A stretch of 64,000 bases of DNA from Chloroflexota bacterium (GTDB taxonomy: Bacteria > Chloroflexota > Anaerolineae > Promineifilales > Promineifilaceae), in assembly GCA_014584575.1 (NCBI GenBank), contig JACTMP010000042.1:62001-126000 (forward strand), in the 5' to 3' direction. Both the position numbers and the translations under genes were made by a program. This document shows, piece by piece, positions 24,766-32,100 of the stretch. Position 1 is the stretch's first letter; each line of letters starts with the position of its first letter. The notes under the pieces are model-generated. The model did not search any database. It saw nothing but the letters and a program-made list of their open reading frames with translations, and was not told where the DNA came from.

Positions 24766-25809
24766 TCACAGTCGGCGTTTTGGGGAACGAGCACGGCCGT
24801 CCCTCTTCCCCCCCTTTCTCGCCACTTTCTTATCTGGCGTGGTGGCCCGCTGAAATGTTTCAATCTCTTGCTGTAGGGTGCGCAGCTTTTTGAAGGTGAG
24901 CAGTTGCGGGTAGGCGCGGGTCATCTGGCGGTAGGTGTTGTGCCAAAGTTGGAAGTCAGCGCGACGGCCGTAACGCGCCATACTCCCCTGATTGCGAAAC
25001 TGCCAGGGTTTGAAGCCGGTGTAATGAATGCCCCACAATACCGCCGGGTCGGGGTAGCCGTTCAGGCTGTGAAAGCGCAAATCCACATTTGTCCATTGGC
25101 CCGACCAGCGCAGTGTCAGGTATTGCATCTCCGGCCATTCAAACTGGTTGCTCACCATCTCACGGATTTCCGGCCGTGCCAAATCCTGCAAAATCGCCAG
25201 GAACTCGGCTAACAACGGCTGAATGACCAGCAGCGAACTGATAACGCCCATGTTCGTGGGGTCGGCGGCCACCCGGTCAGTGATGGCGCGGGGAATGGGC
25301 TGTCCGTGTGGGCAATCGGCATAAATCTGGTGCCAGTTCCACGTGCCATCCTGCGCCACGCTGTCCGGGATGATGAAGTTGCCATCCGCGCCCCATTCCA
25401 TGACGTGGGTTTTGTGTTCGTTGATCGTCCCGGCAGGCGCGGGCAGGTCAAAAAGCTGGTCGTACCGTTTCAGCGGCAGCAGGTCGGCGTCCAGCAGGCA
25501 AATTTTGTCGTAGTGCATCCCCAGGTCGCCATCGTACCCCAGGCGCAGGGCGTGGAGTTTGGTAAAGACGAGGGGCAGATACGGCCGTGACCCCGCCAGT
25601 TTATGCGGAATGACAATCGGCTCCACCTCCAATACGTGGTCATACAACAGCGCCAGCGCCTTACGCGCCGTGCCCGTAATCTCCGGCGTCACCAGACAAA
25701 TAATGTCCGCCCGCGTTTTTTGCCGCCGCAGCCCATACGCCAGCAGCAGCACGGCCGGCAGGTAGCTGTCGTTGAGGGTGAAAAGGATGACGAAGGCGAA
25801 ACGGGGCAT
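24766..25809 (-). CDS. Glycosyltransferase family 8-like protein
   Basis: A 347-residue protein of the GT-A fold resembling glycogenin/GT8 enzymes: it opens FAFVILFTLNDSYLPAVLLLAYGLRR, has the metal-binding DxD motif in ICLLDADLLPL (about residue 105) and the late HYTGFKPWQ motif that contacts the sugar nucleotide. The C-terminus is strongly basic (KKVARKGGKRDGRARSPKRRL), an unusual tail. It should transfer a sugar from a nucleotide donor; acceptor unknown. It follows a GH1 glucosidase gene on the same strand; the whole 89-bp spacer is a repeat array ending at the ATG, so no ribosome site is seen. Confidence 0.82.
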   Translation of the reverse strand: MPRFAFVILFTLNDSYLPAVLLLAYGLRRQKTRADIICLVTPEITGTARKALALLYDHVLEVEPIVIPHKLAGSRPYLPLVFTKLHALRLGYDGDLGMHYDKICLLDADLLPLKRYDQLFDLPAPAGTINEHKTHVMEWGADGNFIIPDSVAQDGTWNWHQIYADCPHGQPIPRAITDRVAADPTNMGVISSLLVIQPLLAEFLAILQDLARPEIREMVSNQFEWPEMQYLTLRWSGQWTNVDLRFHSLNGYPDPAVLWGIHYTGFKPWQFRNQGSMARYGRRADFQLWHNTYRQMTRAYPQLLTFKKLRTLQQEIETFQRATTPDKKVARKGGKRDGRARSPKRRL

Positions 25810-25919
25810 AGTGGAGATCGGAGATTGGAGATCGGAGATTGGAGATCGGAGATTGGAGATCGGAGATTGGAGATTGGAGATTGGAGATTGGGCAATCTCT
25901 AATCTCCAATCTCCAATCT
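25810..25919. repeat. Long heptamer hairpin array, GGAGATC/GGAGATT type
   Basis: GGAGATCGGAGATT is repeated with alternating C and T for about 13 units in 7-bp steps, followed by AATCTCTAATCTCCAATCTCC. It fills the GH1-GT8 spacer and supplies the stop codon and the last residues of the GH1 protein. Confidence 0.9.
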
Positions 25920-27245
25920 CTGCCCCGGCGCTTCGCCGGGAAACATCGTCGCCATTAACTCTGGCGCGTACTGTTCGGCCATATCGCTGCTGATGCCACG
26001 TTGGTGGCAGATGGCGGTGTATAGTTCTCCACTGCGGCGCAGGCGGCGGGCCTGGGTTTCCGGGTCCAGCTCAATCAGGCCAAAACGCTGCGTCCAGCCG
26101 CGATCCCATTCAAAGTTGTCTATCAGGCTCCAATGGTAGTAGCCCATGACCGGGTAACAAAAGCTGACGGCGCGCCAGATTTCGCGCAGATGGGTGAGGA
26201 GGAAGGACGGCCGTAACCGATCTTCCGCATCCGGCACCCCATTCTCGGTAATGTAAAGGGGCTTGTTGTATTTCAGCACCCGCTGGATGGCCCGATACAT
26301 CCCCGCCGGATACACCTCGCCGTAGTTACCATCGCTGATTATGGCGTCCGGCATCCACTCCGTTTCAAAGAATGTTTTGGGCGGCGGAAAACGCAGGTAA
26401 AAGCGGGTGTAATAGTTCACGCCGATGAAATCATAACTGCCTGCCAGCCCTTTGATTTTGCTAGAGCCGAGGAATGTGCGCATACGGCCGTCCGCCATCG
26501 CATCTAGCCACATGCCGTTAAACAAGCCGTCCATTCGCTTCGTCCACCACTTGCTCATAAAAGAACTGCCCGGTTTTGGCTCCAGAATAGGTATATTTTT
26601 AGCGTACCCCACTTCCGCTTCCGGGTACTTGGACTTAATCGCCTCATACGCGGCGGCATGGCACATCAGCATATGTTTGGCCGCTTCCAGCCCGGCGCGC
26701 AGCCCCATTTGCTGCGGCGCGGGGAAGACGCCGCCCATATACCGGGCAAATACGTACACCATCGGCTCGTTAATGGTAATCCATTTGGGGATCAGGTCGC
26801 CCAGTACGTCCACCACTTTGTTTACATAACGCTGGAAATACTCCACCACAATCGGGCGATTGAAGTCCCCTTTCTCCACCAGCCACAGCGGATTGCTGAA
26901 ATGGTGCAGCGTGACCATCGGCTCTATGCCCCGGTTGTGCATGGCCTGGAGAATCTGCCGGTAGCGATCCAGGGCATGGTCATCAAAGACGCTTGGTTCT
27001 GGCTCAATGCGGCTCCATTCCAGCGACAGACGATGGGCATTCGTGCCCATCTCCGCCGCGGCGTCAAGGTCACTTTCGGCGTCGGCCCACCAGTTGCAGG
27101 CCAGGCCAGAGCGATGGTTTTGCAGTATGTGGCCTTGTTCCCACAGCCACCAATCACTATTGGTATTATTCCCTTCCACCTGGTAAGCGGCCGTGGCCGT
27201 CCCCCAACGAAAATCGGCCGGGAATAACATGTGTGCCTTTGCCAT
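25899..27245 (-). CDS. Family 1 glycoside hydrolase (beta-glucosidase-like)
   Basis: A 448-residue cytoplasmic enzyme of normal GH1 length. It begins FPADFRWGTATAAYQVEG; the acid/base Glu is in WITINEPMVY and the nucleophile Glu in LYITENGVPD, with HWSLIDNFEWDRGW near the end lining the sugar site. It should hydrolyse beta-glucosides or related sugars with retention. A ribosome site (GGAGAAAG) precedes ATG 27245. The last residues (QRLEIGD) are encoded by a heptamer array that replaces the natural C-terminus. GT8-like gene follows. Confidence 0.93.
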   Translation of the reverse strand: MAKAHMLFPADFRWGTATAAYQVEGNNTNSDWWLWEQGHILQNHRSGLACNWWADAESDLDAAAEMGTNAHRLSLEWSRIEPEPSVFDDHALDRYRQILQAMHNRGIEPMVTLHHFSNPLWLVEKGDFNRPIVVEYFQRYVNKVVDVLGDLIPKWITINEPMVYVFARYMGGVFPAPQQMGLRAGLEAAKHMLMCHAAAYEAIKSKYPEAEVGYAKNIPILEPKPGSSFMSKWWTKRMDGLFNGMWLDAMADGRMRTFLGSSKIKGLAGSYDFIGVNYYTRFYLRFPPPKTFFETEWMPDAIISDGNYGEVYPAGMYRAIQRVLKYNKPLYITENGVPDAEDRLRPSFLLTHLREIWRAVSFCYPVMGYYHWSLIDNFEWDRGWTQRFGLIELDPETQARRLRRSGELYTAICHQRGISSDMAEQYAPELMATMFPGEAPGQRLEIGD

Positions 27246-27253
27246 TTCTTTCT

Positions 27254-27331
27254 CCGTTATCGGTAATCAGTAATCGGTTATCGGAATTGGCGCACCGCTT
27301 ACCGCTTACCGATTACCGATTACCGATTACC
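27254..27331. repeat. Heptamer hairpin array, CGGTAAT type
   Basis: CGTTATCGGTAATCAGTAATCGGTTATCGG on the left is answered by CCGCTTACCGCTTACCGATTACCGATTACCGATTACCG units on the right, in 7-bp steps. It lies between the divergent starts of the GH1 gene and the V4R gene. Confidence 0.88.
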
Positions 27332-27350
27332 GAAAGAGTAACACGCCGTT

Positions 27351-27378
27351 TTGCCCATGCCAAATAGCTTGTTATACT
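27351..27378 (+). promoter_or_regulatory. Predicted promoter for the V4R gene
   Basis: TTGCCC at 27351-27356 and TATACT at 27373-27378 are 16 bp apart. The predicted transcript would start about 20 bases before ATG 27405. Confidence 0.5.
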
Positions 27379-27404
27379 TGTAACATCTTTGCCACCTGCC
27401 TGCA

Positions 27405-28127
27405 ATGTTGGCGAAACAGCGTGGCGCTTCACAAGAAAATGCATTTCTTCAGACATACCATTCACAGTTAAGGCGCCGTAAGAGTGTTTTTGTGAAAGAC
27501 CTGGTACCCCCAAGCGGTTACTATTACCCCAACAAGATGGGCCGTATCCTTCTCATTTCTATGGAAGAAGTTATGGGTAGAAATGGTCTGAATGCCTTGC
27601 TCAATCTCATAGATTTACGTGATTATATGCAGGATTTACCGCCTGATAACCTGGAGCGGGAGTTTGATTTTGCCCACATCAGCAATCTCAATAAATCATT
27701 GCGCGAAATTTATGGGCCGCGGGGCGGGCGTGGTCTGGCGCTGCGGGGCGGGCGGGCTATCTTTTCGCGGGGGCTGCGCCAGTTTGGCGCATTAGCCGGT
27801 GTCAGTGATCTGGCTTTCAAAGTATTGCCCCTCAAAACGAAACTGAAAATTGGCGTCCCGGCCGTCGCCCGCATTTTCACCCAATTCAGCGATCAAACCA
27901 GCCATGTAGAAGAAATGGATGACCATTTTCTGTATACTATTGAACGCTGTTCTGAATGTTGGCAGCAAACCAGTGATCGCCCTGTTTGTTACATTGCCGT
28001 GGGCATTCTGCAAGAAACCCTGCGGTGGGTCAGTGGTGGATTGGAATTTCGGGTTGACCAGGTTGCTTGCAAAGCCATGGGGCATGAAGCCTGCGCTTTT
28101 AGAATTGATAAAGACCCAATTAAGTAA
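27405..28127 (+). CDS. V4R-domain protein
   Basis: A 240-residue protein. The C-terminal half carries the 4-vinyl-reductase (V4R) fold: the conserved end WVSGGLEFRVDQVACKAMGHEACAFRI includes the Cys/His/Cys set (C-K-A-M-G-H-E-A-C) characteristic of V4R, which binds small aromatic or hydrocarbon ligands or zinc. The N-terminal half (SMEEVMGRNGLNALLNLI) resembles the heme-NO-binding-like region found before V4R domains. Start is uncertain: ATG 27405 lies close behind a promoter but lacks a ribosome site; GTG 27492 is an alternative. A response-regulator gene follows after a hairpin, suggesting a sensor-output pair. Confidence 0.78.
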   Translation: MLAKQRGASQENAFLQTYHSQLRRRKSVFVKDLVPPSGYYYPNKMGRILLISMEEVMGRNGLNALLNLIDLRDYMQDLPPDNLEREFDFAHISNLNKSLREIYGPRGGRGLALRGGRAIFSRGLRQFGALAGVSDLAFKVLPLKTKLKIGVPAVARIFTQFSDQTSHVEEMDDHFLYTIERCSECWQQTSDRPVCYIAVGILQETLRWVSGGLEFRVDQVACKAMGHEACAFRIDKDPIK

Positions 28128-28131
28128 AGTA

Positions 28132-28163
28132 AGAAGCCGGGCTTCTTTATGAACCCGGCTTCT
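28132..28163 (+). terminator. Hairpin between V4R and response-regulator genes
   Basis: Arms AGAAGCCGGG and CCCGGCTTCT (10 bp, perfect) around a 12-base loop, 4 bases after the V4R stop codon. No T-tract follows, so it may be an attenuator rather than a full terminator; the next gene starts 26 bases later. Confidence 0.55.
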
Positions 28164-28189
28164 AGCGGGCTTTTGAAGGAACAAAGCAC

Positions 28190-29056
28190 GTGACTGACGA
28201 AAAGAAAGGACACAAAATTTTCATTGTTGAAGATGACCTGGACCTGTCGGAAATGCTCAGCGCCTATTTCCGGGTGCAGGGTTACGAGGTGGAAACGGCC
28301 TCGCGTGGCGAAGATGCCGTGGAGGCGATCAGCCGCGAGATTCCCGATGTGGCCGTATTAGATATTCGCTTGCCCGATATTGATGGTTATGAAGTGTGCC
28401 GCCGACTGCGACGCACCCGGCGCACCCAAAACTTGCCGGTTATCTTCCTCACCGAAAAACGGGATCGGGATGACAAGTTGGCCGGTCTAGAATTGGGCGC
28501 GGTGGATTACATCACCAAACCGTTTGACATTCAAGAACTGCGGTTGCGGGTGCGTAATGCTCTGCGGCGGGCGCACTTGAGTACGCTGCAAAATCCGGTG
28601 ACGGGGCTGCCGGAAGGTGTGCTGGTGCGGGAGCGGCTGGAGCAGATGTTGAAGCAGCCGGAGTGGGGCATTGTGCTGGCGGGCATTCATGGGTTGAGTC
28701 GGTTCCGCGATAAGTTTGGTTTTGTGGCCGCCGATGATGTGTCACGGGCTGTCACCTTGATGATTTCCAATGCGGTGCAGGAAAGCGGAGCCGGTGAAGA
28801 TTTTATCGGGCATACGGATTCGGGGGATTTTGTGATTATCACGGCCGTTGACCGCAGTCACAAACTGGCCGAACGCTGCCTGGTACGTTTGCAGCCTTCC
28901 ATCCAATACTTCTACCCGGCGCTGGAACGGCAGCGGCTCCATGAACTGCCGGAGGCAGAACGGCTGACGGTGCGGGTGTCCAGCTTAACGTCGCGGGAAA
29001 AGCAGGTAGGGTCGCTCGAAGAGTTGTTTGAGACGTTGGCAAATCGGCGACTATAA
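28190..29056 (+). CDS. Response regulator with degenerate GGDEF domain
   Basis: A 288-residue protein. The receiver domain (about 8-122) has the acidic pair in VEDDLDL, the phosphoacceptor Asp in VAVLDIRLPD, and Lys in YITKPFD. Residues about 130-285 follow the GGDEF fold (NPVTGLPEGVLVRERL, then FRDKFGFVAADDVSRAV), but the GGDEF motif itself reads HTDSGDF, so the key Gly-Gly and Glu are lost and diguanylate cyclase activity is unlikely. It may bind GTP or act by protein contact. The start is GTG 28190, with AAGGA about 10 bases upstream. Likely acts with the V4R protein. Confidence 0.85.
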   Translation: MTDEKKGHKIFIVEDDLDLSEMLSAYFRVQGYEVETASRGEDAVEAISREIPDVAVLDIRLPDIDGYEVCRRLRRTRRTQNLPVIFLTEKRDRDDKLAGLELGAVDYITKPFDIQELRLRVRNALRRAHLSTLQNPVTGLPEGVLVRERLEQMLKQPEWGIVLAGIHGLSRFRDKFGFVAADDVSRAVTLMISNAVQESGAGEDFIGHTDSGDFVIITAVDRSHKLAERCLVRLQPSIQYFYPALERQRLHELPEAERLTVRVSSLTSREKQVGSLEELFETLANRRL

Positions 29057-29138
29057 ACCTCTCATTCGGCGGCTACAACTTGTTTTGCCGCTTTTTCTCC
29101 CCTTTGTTTTTGATAAAATCGCACACTGTCATTATCCA

Positions 29139-29170
29139 GACCCTAAGGGTTTCAGAAAACCCTTAGGGTC
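29139..29170 (+). terminator. Strong hairpin downstream of the response-regulator gene
   Basis: Arms GACCCTAAGGGTTT and AAACCCTTAGGGTC (14 bp, perfect) with a 4-base loop, followed by TTGTT. It lies 80 bases after the stop at 29056 and 12 bases before ATG 29183. Confidence 0.6.
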
Positions 29171-29182
29171 TTGTTCTCCTAT

Positions 29183-32100
29183 ATGAATTTTCTCCGAGCA
29201 TACCGGATTGATTTTCTCATTATTCTGGGTTTCCTGGTTTTGCCGTTGCTGTTGTTTTGGGATGTGACGGTGGGCGGCCAGACGATGCTGCCGGTGGATA
29301 ATTTGGGACAGTGGGCGCCGTGGGCGGGGAACACGGCCGTGACCCCTCCCCCACAAAACCCCCTCATCACCGACCTCATCATCCAAAACTACGCCTGGAA
29401 ACAGTTCATCCGCGAAAATATCAGCACGCCCACCCAACTGTTGTGGAATCCTTATCTGTTTGGTGGTGTGCCCTTTCTGGCGGCGGGGCAGCATGGGGCG
29501 TACTACCCGTTTAGCCTGCTGTTCCTCATCCTGCCGCTGAGCCAGGCGTATGGCTGGTATGCCGTCAGCCAGATATGGTTGGCGGGGGTGCTGCTGTATG
29601 TCTACGGCCGTACCCTCGGTATGCGGCGTAGTTCGGCGGCTTTGGCCGGGTTGGTCTACCAGGGGGGCGGGTACCTGGTGGTCAGCGCCGCCGTCTTTCC
29701 CATGATCAGCGGCGCGGTGGTCTGGCTGCCGCTGCTGCTGGCCTGCATTGATAAGGTGATCACCGGCTCTGTTCGTCATGCGCGCTCCACCTGGCTGTGG
29801 CTCATGCTTGGCGCAGTGGCCCTCGGTACACAAATCCTGGCCGGGCATATTGAGTTCACCATTTACACGCTGCTGGTCATGGCGGTTTATGCGTTGTGGC
29901 AGGTAGTGTCGGGTGTCAGGTATTGGGTGTCAAGTGTCGGGTATCAGGTGTCAGGTGGGGAAGACGTGACACCTGACACCTGGTACATGGCACTCCTACG
30001 GCCGTGCCTCTCCCTCACCGGCATGGTGTTATTAGGGCTGATGTTGGGGGCGGTGCAATTGATTCCACTGTATGAACTGGGGCAGGCCAATTTCCGTGAG
30101 GCGGCGTCCAGTCTGGCCGAGGTGCGTGGCTATGCCTTTCCCGTGCGGCAGGCGTTAACGCTGGCGCTGCCCAACTTTTTTGGCAATCCCGCCCATCAGG
30201 AAGTGGTGGATGTGTTCAGTGGGCATACCATCCCCATCACCCAGAATTATCACGACCAGCCCATTTCTACAACGGAATGGAGCACAAAGAATTATGTGGA
30301 AGGCGGTATTTATCTGGGTATCTTGCCGTTGTTCCTGGCAATTTTGGGGATTTACGGCGGCTTGCGAAAAGGGATTGCCGATCGGAAGCGGGGCGAGACA
30401 GGCGGGAATGGAGGCGTCTCGTTTGAACAAGGTCACGCCTGCCAGCAAGAGGGCGAGACAGGCGGGAATGGAGGCGTCTCGTTTGAACAAGGTCACGCCC
30501 GCCAGCAAGAGGGCGAGACAGGCGGGAATGGAGGCGTCTCGTTTGAACAAGGTCACGCCCGCCTGTCTCGCCCCTACGGCGGTTTACCGATTACCGATCA
30601 CCGATCACCGATTACCCTCTTTTATCTCTTCCTCGCGCTCTTCTCCCTGGCCTTCATTTTCGGGACGCCGCTGTATGCGCTGTTGTATTATGGGCTGCCG
30701 TTTGTCAATCAGTTGCATACGCCATTTCGGTGGGTGTTTCCGTTTTCGCTGGCAGTGGCGGTTTTGGCCGGTTTTGGCGCGGACTATCTGTCGGCGACGC
30801 GCCAGTGGCAGACGATTGAAGAATGGCGGGCATTGCGCGGGAATAGCCCCAATGTGTTTGCCAGTGATAACAGTGTGGTGTGGTGGCTACGGCCGTTTGT
30901 CCTCTGGGGCACACCGTCCATCATCACCGGGCTGGCAGGGTTGGCGTTTTGGGGCGGTGTGCTGGCGCTGGCCGGGCTGTTTGTCTCCAAATTGCTCTAT
31001 GCACAAATTGAGCCATTAGTAGAGCGGATGTTTCTGGGGCTGGCACTGGCCGCCTATGCGTTTCCCGACGCCAAAACTTTTTACAGCTACGAATACCGGC
31101 AGGTGTTCTTGTTGGGGCTGATGCTGATCGGTACGGGGGCGACGCTGCGCGTCAGCCGCTGTCCCATTTTTGCGGGCAGGTGGGGTGGGGGACGGCCGTT
31201 GTGGTTGTTCATGGCTGCCGGGCTGATTCTGCTGGACATTTGGGCGGCGAATCGGGGCTTTCACGCCGCCAACGACCCGGCGCTGCTGGCCCATAAGCCG
31301 GAATTGGTGGAGTGGCTGCAAGCGCAGCCGGGGCTGTGGCGGCTGACCAGCTTTGCCCCGCATGGCGACAAACCGTTTAACGCCAATTCCGGCTGGCTGT
31401 TTGATCTGCCTGACGTGCGTGGATACGACTCGATCATCCCCAAGCAGTACACCGACTATATGGGCGCAATTGAACCGCAGAACGAACTGCCGTTCAACCG
31501 GGTGCAGCCGATTGTGAATTGGGAATCGCTCAATTCGCCGCTGCTGGATGTGCTGGGCGTGAAATATGTCATCACGGCCGAGACCATTGACCTGCCCAAG
31601 TACCGATTGGTCTGGCAAGGTGAGGGGCTGCGGGTGTATGAAAACCTGGGCGTGGTTCCTCGCGCCTACACGCTGCCGCGCACGCAAACGGCCGTTGTCC
31701 CCGACCCCCTCGCCGCCCTGACAACTGAGTATGATCCGCGTCAATTTGTAGTTGTGAAAGAGGGAGATTGGAGATTGGAGACTAGAGATTCCAATCTCCA
31801 ATCTCCAATCTCCAATCTCCAACCCGCCAACATCATCGCCAACAGCAACATCGAAGTCATTGTGCAAACGGCCGTGACCGAACCGTCCTGGCTCATCCTC
31901 AACGATAGCTACTTTCCCGGCTGGAAAGCGTTTGTGAGACCGGCAGGGGCGGGTGAGGAGGCGGAGCGGCAGGTAGACATAACGTTAGTAAATGGCAATT
32001 TTCGCGGGGTGCAGCTAGAACCGGGCGAATGGGAGGTGCGCTTCCGGTACAGCCCGCTCACGTTCCAGCTGGGTGGCCTGGCGAGTGCGATGGCGGTGGT

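Noticed and set aside
25772-25993. Open frames made only of heptamer arrays (repeated GDWRLE and PISNLQS peptides)
   Set aside because: They arise wherever a 7-bp repeat is read in frame; no signal for independent coding.
30391-30570. 60-bp repeats considered as a CRISPR array
   Set aside because: The three units are contiguous copies without unique spacers, lie inside an open coding frame and no cas gene is present.
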